This document shows positions 7,976 through 15,753 of a DNA stretch of 64,000 nucleotides, piece after piece (position 1 is the first letter of the stretch; every line of letters starts with the position of its first letter). The DNA is taken from positions 1 through 64,000 of the forward strand of contig NZ_CP007214.1 of the NCBI RefSeq assembly GCF_001411805.1. Reading direction: 5' to 3'. Under the pieces are notes generated by a model. The model was not told the origin of the DNA. It saw only the letters and a program-made list of their open reading frames with translations, and made no database searches. Source of the DNA: Burkholderia plantarii (GTDB taxonomy: Bacteria; Pseudomonadota; Gammaproteobacteria; Burkholderiales; Burkholderiaceae). Position numbers and translations under genes: made by a program.

Positions 7976-8335
7976 CTAGCGCGCGGTGCGCGGCGCCGGG
8001 CCGCTGCGCGTGGTCATGGCGAGCGCGCGATGCGTCTCGAGGTCGCGCGTGTAGCCGGACAAGTTGCTCGTGAAGTCAGGCCGAACGCGGGTATCGACGT
8101 GGGCGTCCGGCGCGCGGCAGGTGCCGGCGAGCGAGTAGGTGCGCCCCTTTGATTCGGAGTGCATGTCGAAGCGCGCGATCGCGACGTCGGACGACAGAAG
8201 CTGGCGCATCGCCGAGATGGGCGCTCCCAACTTCTTCGCGAGTTGGCTCGTCGTGTACTTGACGCCTGGTCGCATCGTCGCAGCCACCTCGGTGACCGTG
8301 AGTGTTGCCCGCGTGGTCTTCGTGCTGCGGTTCAT
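7976..8335 (-). CDS. Small winged-helix-like protein, unknown
   Basis: This is a 119-aa basic protein of unknown function. Residues about 12-60 look like a winged helix: TLTVTEVAATM, then YTTSQLAKKLGAPISAMRQLL as the probable helix-turn-helix, then a short beta hairpin ending in GRTYSL. It may be a DNA-binding regulator. I chose ATG 8335 because GGGGAGG stands just upstream. An in-frame ATG at 8395 forms an ATGA overlap with the preceding gene and would add 20 residues; that start is possible through coupling. Confidence 0.55.
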   Translation of the reverse strand: MNRSTKTTRATLTVTEVAATMRPGVKYTTSQLAKKLGAPISAMRQLLSSDVAIARFDMHSESKGRTYSLAGTCRAPDAHVDTRVRPDFTSNLSGYTRDLETHRALAMTTRSGPAPRTAR

Positions 8336-8391
8336 CGCGGCCTCCCCGGTATTACGTTTGGCGTGTTGATTGCGGGTCATGGTGGCGGTCC

Positions 8392-9045
8392 TCATTCCGA
8401 GCCCGGCGGCACCGGCCCGTACGTCGAACCGCGCGCGAGGTAGGCGAGGACGCGTCGGGCGTCCGTGACTGTCAGCGGATCCATGCTGACCAACACGTCC
8501 GCGCCGTACGGATTCGTGACCCATACGCCCTCATCGCTCACGTAGTCGAAGACGTGCCCGTGGACGTCGACCGACTCGCGGGCTGCCAGTGTTTGAAGGA
8601 ATTGCTCCGGGGTGGGCAACCCAAGCGCAGCCCAGGCGCCCGCGGCGATCGCCGCCTCGGTTGCCTCTCGCCGCTCAGCCTCGGCACGCTGCTCGCCCAA
8701 CTCGGCTTGCACCTCCGCGAGTGCGTCCTCCAGTTCAGCCCGTTCGAGCTGCGCCCAGTTGACCGAGTCCTCGAACGCCTCGCGCAAGGCCGGTACGTCG
8801 GCGAACAGGTGCGGACAGGACAGGTCGCTGTCATCGATCATCACCAGATCCCAAGCGAGGTCCCTGGCTTCCTCGCGCGCTCGTCTGAGCAGGGCTTGGC
8901 GCGCGACGCCCTCGTCGGTCGCAAACATGGCCGTCGCGTAATCGACACGTGCCTGCAGGGCGCGAGCGAACGCCACCGGGACGCCGTCTCGGGGCGGTGC
9001 CATCGTGACGCCACTGGTGAAATGCGTGAATCGAATCCGTTCCAT
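8392..9045 (-). CDS. Hypothetical protein, paralogue of 13488-13817
   Basis: This 217-aa protein is not recognised. Its N-terminal about 75 residues (ARALQARVDYATAMFATDEG, later LFADVPALREAFEDSV) are clearly related to the 109-aa protein at 13488-13817. A probable coiled coil at about 95-135 (ELEDALAEVQAELGEQRAEA) follows, then a mixed C-terminal domain. It has no signal peptide. AAGGAGA precedes ATG 9045. It lies 16 bp downstream of the adhesin gene on the same strand, and the paralogue lies upstream of the adhesin, so the pair brackets it. A role with the adhesin is only suggested by position. Confidence 0.6.
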   Translation of the reverse strand: MERIRFTHFTSGVTMAPPRDGVPVAFARALQARVDYATAMFATDEGVARQALLRRAREEARDLAWDLVMIDDSDLSCPHLFADVPALREAFEDSVNWAQLERAELEDALAEVQAELGEQRAEAERREATEAAIAAGAWAALGLPTPEQFLQTLAARESVDVHGHVFDYVSDEGVWVTNPYGADVLVSMDPLTVTDARRVLAYLARGSTYGPVPPGSE

Positions 9046-9061
9046 ATGTCGTCTCCTTCCC

Positions 9062-12000
9062 TTACCACGTGTAGCCGGCGCCGAAGCCAGCCGCGACGGT
9101 GCCGCGCGAATCGGTCGAGCCGCTCGCCTTCAGGATCCAGCGACCCGCATAGGTCGAGATGCCAAGCGCCATGGCCGACTGGCCGGCATAGGTGCCGCCG
9201 CCGATAGCGACCATGGTCTTGCCGGGTCCGGGTGCCTGCGGCAGATTCGCGATCGCCACGGCCGCTGCGATCCCGCCGTTCGCGTCCTGTCGGTTGTGCT
9301 CGATCTGGTTGGCCAGGCTCGTCACCGAGTCGTTGAGCTGCTGGACGTTGACGGCGTCCGTGGGCGCGACGCCCGGCGAGACGTTGCTGAGCACGCGAGT
9401 CATGCCCGTCGCGGCATTGCCGATCGATACCGAGTTGTCCTTGTCGGCGATGGACCCGGCGCCCAGCGCCACGGAGTTCGCCCCCGTGGCCGTCGCGGTA
9501 TCGCCCAAGGCCACTGCGCTGGCACCGGCGCTCGATGCGCCCACGCCAAGCGACACCGCACGCTCGCCCGAAGCGACCGCCGAGGCGCCGATCGCGACGG
9601 CATCCGCACCCGTTGCGACGGCGCCCACGCCGGTGCTGTTGAAGGCGGCGTACTTGATGCTGGCGGGCGCCGCGTTCGCGGTCGTCTGGCTGAAGCTGGA
9701 CGGCAAAATGGCGCCGAGCTGCGACGAGAGCGAGGTGATCGCGGCCGTGTTGGCCGCGACGGCCTGGTTGGTCGAGAACAGCTGCCCGCCGTTGATGGCA
9801 TCGAGGCTTCCGGCCGACAGCGCACCGGCGGCAACGTTGCGCAGGGATACCGCCGCGCTCGCACCGAGACCGCCGAGGGTCACGCTGAGCTTGGTCGGAT
9901 CGTCGTAGGTCAGCGCGCTCGAGGCGATCGCGCCCACGGTGCCGGCGAGTTGCTGCAGTTGGCCCACGTTGGCCGCGTCGGTGGCGTCGACGCCGGCGGC
10001 GACCCCGGTGATGCGCCTCGGGCCGGCGGTCCCGCTCACGTCGATGCTCGAGCCGCCGGTGCCGGCGCCGATCGTGAGGACCGCGGCGGAGCCGCCGAGC
10101 TGCTGCACCAAGCCGACGGTGCCCGCCTCGAGCTGGCTGGCCAGCGCGGAGACGTTCTGGTTGGTCGCGAAGAGTTGCCGGCCGGTGACCGCATCAGTGC
10201 TGGCCGCGGAGAGGGCGGCGTCGGCGACGTTGGTGAGGGCGACAGGGGCCGCCGCACCGGGCGCGCCGAGCGTGATCCGGGTGTGGGAAGCGTCGTCATA
10301 GCCGACGGCGTTGGCACCGCCCGTGCCGACGCTGGCGACGACGTCGTCCAGTTGCTGCAGGTTCACCGCGTCGGTGGCGCTGGTGCCTGCCGCGACGCCG
10401 GCGAGCCGGCGCGGGCCTGCGGTGCCGGCGATGCTCACGAGCGAGCCGCCAGTGGCCGCCCCAATGGTGATCGCGCCGTTGGATGCCCCGGTTGTTTGCT
10501 GCGTGAGTCCCACGGTGCCGGCCGAAAGTGCTGTGGAGAGATTCGCCAGACTGTTAGTTGCGTTTGATATTCCGGTAGAGAGCGAGGTCAGGGACGAGCC
10601 CGTGCTGGCGGCCAGATCCGAGAGGGCCGCGGCCGTGGCCGTTGCCGCCGCGTTGGTGGCATAGAGCTGCCGGCCGGATACGGCGTCAGTGCTGACGGGC
10701 GAGAGTGCGCCGTCGGCGACATTGGTCAGCGCAACGGGCGAGCCGGCACCACCGAGCGTGACGCGCGTATGGGACGCGTCGTCGTAGCTGATGCCGCTCG
10801 CGGCTGCACCGCCGGCCGCGGCCGCCACGGCATCGAGCTGCTGCAGGTTGACGGCATCGGACGCGTCCGTACCGGCCGCGACGCCTTTGAGCTGGCGGGG
10901 GCCGGCCGTTCCGGTGAAGTCGATGGCGTCGCCGCCCGCGCCGGCGCCGAATGTCAGGATGCCGCCGCCGGCGGCACCCGCCCATTGCACGAGACCAACG
11001 GTTCCCGATGCGAGCCCGGACTCAAGCGCCTGCAGATCGGTATTGGTTGTGGCGACCCCGGTCGAGAGCGACGCAACCGATTGGCCCGTCGACGTCGAGA
11101 GCGATGCGAGCGCGGCCGCGCCGGCGGTCGACAGGCTGCTGACCGCGGTGATGTTTCCGGCGAGAGCGCTGGACAGCGAGGTCATCGACTGGGACATGCC
11201 CGTCGATAGCGAGGTCAGCGCAGAGCCGGTCGCGCTCGACAGCGCGGAGACCGTGCTGGAGGTACTCGCGAGGCCGGCCGCGGTGCCCGTCGAGAGGCTG
11301 GCGATCGCGCTCGCGTTGCCGGCGACCCCGGTGGAGAGCGACGCCAAGCCGGCCGCCGTACCCGTCGAGAGGTTAGCGATTGCGCTCACGTTGCCGGAGA
11401 CCCCGGTGGAGAGCGACCCCAGGCCAGCCGCCGTACCCGTCGAGAGGTTGGCGATCGCGCTCACGTTGCCGGCGACCCCGGTGGAGAGCGACGCGAGGCC
11501 GACCGTGGTACCCGTCGAGAGGCTGGCGATCGCGCTCACGTTGCCGGAGACCCCGGTGGAGAGCGACCCCAGGCCAGCCGCGGTGCCCGTCGAGAGGCTG
11601 GCGATTGCGCTCACGTTGCCGGCGACCCCGGTGGAGAGCGACGCGACCGACTGTGTGACGCCGGTCGAGAGCGTGCCGACAGCCTGACCGACCTGGTACA
11701 GCTCGGACCCGTTGACGGCGTCGAGACTGGTTGCCGTGACCGCGCCGGCCGAGATATTGGACATCTGGCGAGGCGAAGCCGCGGTACCGAAGCTCACCAC
11801 ACCGTTGGTGCTCGTACCGGCGACTGCATAGTCCTGGCCGGCAACGTTGATGGTCGAGACCGTATGCGGTGCGCTCGTGCTCGAGCCCGAGCCGATCGCG
11901 ATATCGCGGGGATTGAGGGCGATGGTGTGATTGCCGATCGCGACGCTCTGGAGACCGAGCGCGCTCGCGGCTGTACCTAGGGCGACGGCGTTCGCCGCCG

Positions 12001-12754
12001 ACGCGCTCGCCGTCGTGCCGATCGCGAGCGCGCCCCCTCCGGGGCTGCCGAGCGATGCCGCATTGGCGCTCGTTCCGATCGCGATGTTGTTGCTGGTGAC
12101 CCCGCCAGCAGAGTCAGTGCCCGCGTTGGCCGCGCTACCAATGGCAATGCCCGCCTGGCCAGTTGCGGCCGCGCCCGGCCCGAGCGCGGTGGCGCCAGTG
12201 CCCAAAGCGGTGGCCGCGGCGCCGAGGGCAATGGCACTGACGGCCGTTGCCGATGCAGCTGAGCCGATCGCCAGCGCGTTGCTTGCCGTGTTGGTCTGCG
12301 TGACGGCCGCGAAGGCGCCGTTGCCGATCGCGACGTTGCCCATGCTGACGCCGTTGCCGGTGGCCACCCCCGCGTTTGCGCTGTTGCCGATCGCGACGTT
12401 CTCGAGGCCGACCGCCGATGCGGTGGATCCGATCGCCGTGGAATTCCCGCCCGCGGCCGTGTTGCTTCCGATGGCGACGCCGCTCGAGTCGGCGCTCACC
12501 GCAGCGCCAATCGCGATCGCGTTCGCTGCCGACGCGGTGGCGAGATAGCCGATCGCGGTCGACGCGAGGCCGAGCGAGCTAACTTCGTTACCGATCGCGA
12601 TGGAGTCGTCGCCGCTTGCCTGCGCGTTCGTGCCAGTCGCGATGGCCTGATTGCCCGTCGCACCGTCTGCGAATGCGGCACCAGAAGTGGAGGCAAGCGT
12701 CGCCGCGATCGCTATCGAGATACCCGTCCGTTTGGGTCGTTTCATCACTTTCAT
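9062..12754 (-). CDS. BpaA/YadA-type trimeric autotransporter adhesin
   Basis: This is a 1230-aa type Vc secreted adhesin. A signal peptide (cut after AFA near residue 29) is followed by a long head of YadA-like AIG-x-x-A repeats (about 30-330, with a further block near 1050-1130), necks (SLDAVNGSQLYQ-type, e.g. DAVNGSELYQVGQAV), and a stalk of LSTG-rich coiled repeats. The C-terminal about 70 residues form the YadA-like membrane anchor, ending in aromatic YTW. Such proteins trimerise, insert into the outer membrane and bind host cells, matrix or each other. The usual extended ESPR-type signal is absent. It may aid host contact or donor-recipient aggregation. Start is ATG 12754; ATG 12745 is an alternative. 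Confidence 0.92.
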   Translation of the reverse strand: MKVMKRPKRTGISIAIAATLASTSGAAFADGATGNQAIATGTNAQASGDDSIAIGNEVSSLGLASTAIGYLATASAANAIAIGAAVSADSSGVAIGSNTAAGGNSTAIGSTASAVGLENVAIGNSANAGVATGNGVSMGNVAIGNGAFAAVTQTNTASNALAIGSAASATAVSAIALGAAATALGTGATALGPGAAATGQAGIAIGSAANAGTDSAGGVTSNNIAIGTSANAASLGSPGGGALAIGTTASASAANAVALGTAASALGLQSVAIGNHTIALNPRDIAIGSGSSTSAPHTVSTINVAGQDYAVAGTSTNGVVSFGTAASPRQMSNISAGAVTATSLDAVNGSELYQVGQAVGTLSTGVTQSVASLSTGVAGNVSAIASLSTGTAAGLGSLSTGVSGNVSAIASLSTGTTVGLASLSTGVAGNVSAIANLSTGTAAGLGSLSTGVSGNVSAIANLSTGTAAGLASLSTGVAGNASAIASLSTGTAAGLASTSSTVSALSSATGSALTSLSTGMSQSMTSLSSALAGNITAVSSLSTAGAAALASLSTSTGQSVASLSTGVATTNTDLQALESGLASGTVGLVQWAGAAGGGILTFGAGAGGDAIDFTGTAGPRQLKGVAAGTDASDAVNLQQLDAVAAAAGGAAASGISYDDASHTRVTLGGAGSPVALTNVADGALSPVSTDAVSGRQLYATNAAATATAAALSDLAASTGSSLTSLSTGISNATNSLANLSTALSAGTVGLTQQTTGASNGAITIGAATGGSLVSIAGTAGPRRLAGVAAGTSATDAVNLQQLDDVVASVGTGGANAVGYDDASHTRITLGAPGAAAPVALTNVADAALSAASTDAVTGRQLFATNQNVSALASQLEAGTVGLVQQLGGSAAVLTIGAGTGGSSIDVSGTAGPRRITGVAAGVDATDAANVGQLQQLAGTVGAIASSALTYDDPTKLSVTLGGLGASAAVSLRNVAAGALSAGSLDAINGGQLFSTNQAVAANTAAITSLSSQLGAILPSSFSQTTANAAPASIKYAAFNSTGVGAVATGADAVAIGASAVASGERAVSLGVGASSAGASAVALGDTATATGANSVALGAGSIADKDNSVSIGNAATGMTRVLSNVSPGVAPTDAVNVQQLNDSVTSLANQIEHNRQDANGGIAAAVAIANLPQAPGPGKTMVAIGGGTYAGQSAMALGISTYAGRWILKASGSTDSRGTVAAGFGAGYTW
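11270..11645 (-). repeat. Five tandem 75-bp repeats in the adhesin stalk
   Basis: Near-identical units are spaced exactly 75 bp apart, with GTTGCCGG landmarks at 11315, 11390, 11465, 11540 and 11615. They encode 25-residue LSTGVxGNVSAIA + LSTGTxxGL units. Such arrays can gain or lose copies by slippage or recombination and so change stalk length. Confidence 0.9.
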
Positions 12755-12823
12755 TACAATCCCCGCTTACATCGAGATCCCGGCTCACGGGACGTTCACA
12801 CCTGCGCAAGCAGGCCCTTGGTG

Positions 12824-12865
12824 CCCTCTGTTCCTGTCCTCCGCCAAGATTCCGGGAACAGAGGG
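12824..12865. repeat. Hairpin between the adhesin and the upstream gene
   Basis: An 11-bp perfect inverted repeat (CCCTCTGTTCC at 12824-12834, GGAACAGAGGG at 12855-12865) with a 20-nt loop lies directly past the stop of the 12874 gene. On the minus strand it lacks a T-run, so it is not a standard terminator there. On the plus strand TTCTTTT follows. It could pause transcription or stabilise mRNA ends before the adhesin. Confidence 0.5.
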
Positions 12866-12873
12866 GGTTCTTT

Positions 12874-13491
12874 TCAGTTCGAGCCCGCCGGCGCCGATCC
12901 GCCGGCAGCGGGCGCCGAGACGCTCGCGTCGGCCTGCAGGCTCTGGCCGCGGTCGATGAGCAGCAGCAGCGCGTCCTCGTTACCGGCGGCTGCGGCGCGC
13001 CGCACAAAATCCCGTCCGATGGCTTCCTTCTGCGCCCGGGTCATGCCCACCGAACGCGGGTAATCGCGCGGCGCAATCGCGCCCCGCATCAAGGCACGCC
13101 CCACCAGGTACATGGCGCCCGGCTCGCCGGCGTCGGCTTGTGAGGCGAGCAGGCCTGGGTAGTCCGTTTCGAAGCGCGCGCCGAGCCAGGTCGCCGCGCC
13201 GGGATTGCCTGCCCGCATGGCCGCCTCCATGCTCGGCCGCACCGCGCGGTCGGCGAGATAGCGTGGCAACGGCGATTGGGAGAGCCCCTGCATCAACATG
13301 AGGCCCGCGAAGGTGGCAAGGATCACGACGCCCGCGCGATCGCGAACAGAAGGGTTCGGATTCACGAGAAAGAGTGTCTTGGCCGGCCACTGAATCGACG
13401 CAGCGGCTTGGCGGCGGGCCAAGGCTCGCGCGCGCGACGCATCAGTACCGTATCGCCAGGCGAAGCAGAGGCGCGTGAAGGTAGCTTTCAT
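12874..13491 (-). CDS. Membrane-anchored protein with Sel1-like segments
   Basis: This 205-aa protein is of unknown function. A basic N-terminal cytoplasmic segment precedes one membrane span at about 53-72 (AGVVILATFAGLMLMQGL). The remainder should be periplasmic. Two stretches, AMRAGNPGAATWLGARFE and ADAGEPGAMYLVGRALM, followed by AAAAGNEDALLLLIDRG, look like Sel1/TPR-type helical repeats. The tail is Ala/Ser/Gly-rich. It starts in an ATGA overlap with the stop of the preceding gene. It belongs to a chain of coupled genes from 14769 down to 12874 upstream of the adhesin. Confidence 0.6.
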   Translation of the reverse strand: MKATFTRLCFAWRYGTDASRARALARRQAAASIQWPAKTLFLVNPNPSVRDRAGVVILATFAGLMLMQGLSQSPLPRYLADRAVRPSMEAAMRAGNPGAATWLGARFETDYPGLLASQADAGEPGAMYLVGRALMRGAIAPRDYPRSVGMTRAQKEAIGRDFVRRAAAAGNEDALLLLIDRGQSLQADASVSAPAAGGSAPAGSN

Positions 13492-13817
13492 CGTGAAGAC
13501 TCCAGGAGGTGAGGGGTGGGATCGTTGGCGGCAGCGGCGGTGACAGCGGCACTGACGGCCGGAGGCTGTTGACGAACGCTGGCCACCGCCTGTTCAAAGG
13601 CGGTGCGCAGCATCGGCACGTCGCTGAACAGCGCGGGGCATTCGCAAAGGTCGGCCGGATCGAGCGCGCGGGTGCGGCCAAGCGCCATGGCGTGCTGGCG
13701 TGCCTTGGTCAGGTACTCGTGCCATGCCGCGGAGCCGGCGTCCGTGGTGCAGGTCGCGTAGGCGTAGCTCACGCGCGCCTCGAGGGCACGGGCCAGATGC
13801 GAGAGCGGGCGATTCAT
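13488..13817 (-). CDS. Hypothetical protein, paralogue of 8392-9045
   Basis: This 109-aa protein is not recognised. Its sequence parallels the N-terminal region of the 217-aa protein at 8392-9045: ARALEARVSYAYATCTTDAG against ARALQARVDYATAMFATDEG, and ALFSDVPMLRTAFEQAV against LFADVPALREAFEDSV. It lacks that protein's coiled coil and C-terminal domain. It starts in an ATGA overlap with the DsbD-N-like gene and ends in an ATGA overlap with the next gene. It has no membrane segment. Confidence 0.6.
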   Translation of the reverse strand: MNRPLSHLARALEARVSYAYATCTTDAGSAAWHEYLTKARQHAMALGRTRALDPADLCECPALFSDVPMLRTAFEQAVASVRQQPPAVSAAVTAAAANDPTPHLLESSR

Positions 13818-14299
13818 CGCGGCGCTCCGGACTGGTCAGCGGCGCCACCGAGCAGCGCCGCGGCGATCACCGGAAACGTCCGATGCATCGGCGGGTAACA
13901 GATCTCGTTCGTCGCGCACCCCTGGTACGTGACGGTCAGTTCGAACATCTCGCTGGCGTTCACGGGCACGCGCAGCGTTGCAGCGTGCTCGAAGACCTCG
14001 ACGGGGTGGCCCGCGATCGCATCCGGCACCATGCGGCCGGGGCCGCGCTGGATCGCGCCGAGCCGCGCCAATTCGTCGTCGCTCGTGACGTGGAAGCGAT
14101 CGCCGTACAGCCGGTAGCCGTCGGCGATCGCGAAATGGAGGACGACCGCGCCCGGCGCCTCGGTCATGCGCACACGGAACGCCTGATCTGGCTGCAGAAA
14201 TTCGGGCGCATCGGCGCAAGCGGCGCCGGCGAACGCGAGCGCGGCCGCCACGATCATGTGGGGCAGCAGCTTGGGGAGACGGGCGAGCCACGCGATCAT
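13814..14299 (-). CDS. DsbD N-terminal-domain-like periplasmic protein
   Basis: This is a 161-aa exported protein. The signal peptide runs to about residue 30 (VAAALAFAGAACA). The mature part resembles the periplasmic alpha domain of DsbD: an immunoglobulin-like fold with FLQPDQAFRVRM, the Y-R-L-Y turn, and the C-terminal YQGCATNEICYPP in which two cysteines would be the redox pair. DsbD-alpha passes electrons to DsbC and similar partners. The transmembrane and thioredoxin domains are missing, so this is a stand-alone domain. It could serve the DsbC and TraF thiol proteins of the transfer system. ATG 14299 overlaps the previous stop (ATGA), so I prefer it to upstream in-frame ATGs. Confidence 0.75.
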   Translation of the reverse strand: MIAWLARLPKLLPHMIVAAALAFAGAACADAPEFLQPDQAFRVRMTEAPGAVVLHFAIADGYRLYGDRFHVTSDDELARLGAIQRGPGRMVPDAIAGHPVEVFEHAATLRVPVNASEMFELTVTYQGCATNEICYPPMHRTFPVIAAALLGGAADQSGAPR

Positions 14300-14769
14300 C
14301 GCGAACCCCGCCGGCGGCATGTTGCGTCGAGCCACGACACAAATCGAACGAACGGGAGCGTGAGGAAGCCCCAGAGGTAGATGAGGCCCGCATGCAACAC
14401 GGTTTGCACACAGACTTGAGGTCCCATGTGGGTGCCAGCGATCCGCAACGAGGCAAATCGGATGGAATACCAGGCCAGTCCGACCAGAGCGACGCCGTAT
14501 ACGCACAACCCGAAGTTCTTCATGGCTCGGCGAGCGCCGAATAACAGCTCCCAATCCGCGTCGTGACCATTGAGCGCACGCATTGCGGGCGCCCAGAAAG
14601 TAAAGGCGATCGCGACCGTAGCGCCGATCGGCAAGATTTCGTCTGAGAACCAGTCACTGTCCGCGCTCGCGATCGGCACGAGCAGAACGCTGGTGGCGAT
14701 GACAAGCAGCGCGAATGCGATGAGCACGTGGGCGGGCTCGACAGGCCGCGGGACGGGTCGTGATCGCAT
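14296..14769 (-). CDS. Polytopic inner-membrane protein, unknown
   Basis: This 157-aa protein has about four hydrophobic spans (near residues 15-35, 48-65, 85-102 and 115-140). The N-terminus is basic and arginine-rich. I recognise no family. I chose ATG 14769 because GGAGTG stands upstream; an ATG 45 bp further up is possible. Its stop overlaps the start of the DsbD-N-like gene (ATGA), so the two are co-translated. A membrane partner for the stand-alone DsbD domain is conceivable, but the protein lacks the paired cysteines expected of a DsbD transporter. Confidence 0.55.
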   Translation of the reverse strand: MRSRPVPRPVEPAHVLIAFALLVIATSVLLVPIASADSDWFSDEILPIGATVAIAFTFWAPAMRALNGHDADWELLFGARRAMKNFGLCVYGVALVGLAWYSIRFASLRIAGTHMGPQVCVQTVLHAGLIYLWGFLTLPFVRFVSWLDATCRRRGSR

Positions 14770-14879
14770 ACGTGGCACTCCTTCAATCCAATAGAAATTC
14801 GGGAAAAAGGCCAACCGGCACCGCCGGTTGGCTCGAAAGAAACGCGGGGTAGGTGAGCCGCGTCTCTGGGGTAAACGGA

Positions 14880-15278
14880 TTACTGGCCGATGCCTCCCTT
14901 GGCCACGTCGGTGGTCTCGGCAAAGGTGTATTTCTTGACCGTGCCGTTGTCGTCGAAGAGCACGGTGAGGGTCTTCTTGCGCACATCCGCGCCGTGCGCG
15001 AACGCACCGACGATCGGCACGAAGTTGATGGCGTGCGGCGTCGCGTGAGCGAGCTCGTAAGTCCAGATCTCGAGCCCGGAATCGGTGAACGTGGTCTTGT
15101 TGGGCGAGCCGAACGTGTCCTGCACTTCCTGCTTTGTGGTCTTGCCCTCCTGGATCTGCGCCCGGACGCTCGACTGCGAGGTGGCCTCGAGCCGCTCGTT
15201 ACCCGTGGTGGCGCAGCCGGCGAGCACGACGGCGGCGCCGATGGTCGTGATCAGAAGCGTTTTCTTGGCGAATTTCAT
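14880..15278 (-). CDS. SmpA/OmlA (BamE)-like lipoprotein
   Basis: This is a 132-aa outer-membrane-type lipoprotein. The signal peptide has the lipobox LAGC, with the acylated cysteine at residue 22. The mature domain resembles the BamE/SmpA fold: an IQEGKTTKQEVQDTFGSPNKTTF helix and turn, then a YELAHATP strand and a beta hairpin. Chromosomal BamE helps assemble outer-membrane proteins. A plasmid copy near a very large trimeric autotransporter could aid its insertion, though related lipoproteins do other jobs. GAGG precedes ATG 15278. Confidence 0.75.
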   Translation of the reverse strand: MKFAKKTLLITTIGAAVVLAGCATTGNERLEATSQSSVRAQIQEGKTTKQEVQDTFGSPNKTTFTDSGLEIWTYELAHATPHAINFVPIVGAFAHGADVRKKTLTVLFDDNGTVKKYTFAETTDVAKGGIGQ

Positions 15279-15323
15279 GGTCTGCCTCGTTGCGTTATCG
15301 ATGGTGGAAAGTTCGTCTGCTGC

Positions 15324-15743
15324 TCAGTCAAAATGCCCCGCGCGCAGCTGCGCCTCGCGGAACCGGTACTGCCATTCGTTCATGTGCCGGCGCACCTGCA
15401 GGTCGATGTAGCTCACGTAGGGCTGCACGCAGGCCCACAGCGCCGTCACGGCAATGCCAGTCAGCACGTACATCCGGATCCAGTCGCCCGGAACGAACGT
15501 GATCGGCCGGCCGAGATCCAGGCGGTTGGCGAGCAGCTGCGCCCACAAGAAGAGGGCGGGCGCCCACGCAAGCCAACAGAGCACGACCAGACGCGCCAGA
15601 TAGCGAAAGGCCCAACTGATCTCGATGCGAAGCAGCCGGGGGCTCGTCCACATGCGCCAGCGCGTGTGGCGCAGCTCGGCGCGGTAGAAGTGCGCCGGGT
15701 AGGGCAGAGGGCGAATGCGCGCGCGGCGCCGGAACGGATACAC
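15324..15743 (-). CDS. Two-span membrane protein, unknown
   Basis: This 139-aa protein starts at GTG 15743, which follows a perfect AGGAGG that overlaps the stop of the zeta-toxin gene. It has a basic N-terminus and two hydrophobic spans near 50-75 (WAFRYLARLVVLCWLAWAPALFLW) and 95-115 (MYVLTGIAVTALWACV). A charged, arginine-rich C-terminal segment follows (VRRHMNEWQYRFREAQLR). I recognise no family. The close spacing makes it co-expressed with the zeta fusion gene upstream. Confidence 0.6.
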   Translation of the reverse strand: MYPFRRRARIRPLPYPAHFYRAELRHTRWRMWTSPRLLRIEISWAFRYLARLVVLCWLAWAPALFLWAQLLANRLDLGRPITFVPGDWIRMYVLTGIAVTALWACVQPYVSYIDLQVRRHMNEWQYRFREAQLRAGHFD

Positions 15744-15753
15744 GGGCTGCCTC

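Noticed and set aside
9005..10567. Long plus-strand open frames (up to 520 codons) opposite the adhesin gene
   Set aside because: They mirror the GC-rich repetitive adhesin codons, have low-complexity Arg/Gly/Ala content, no ribosome-binding site and no recognisable family.
11270..11645. Regularly spaced 75-bp repeats as a CRISPR array
   Set aside because: The repeats are in frame in the adhesin gene, contiguous without variable spacers, and encode stalk units.
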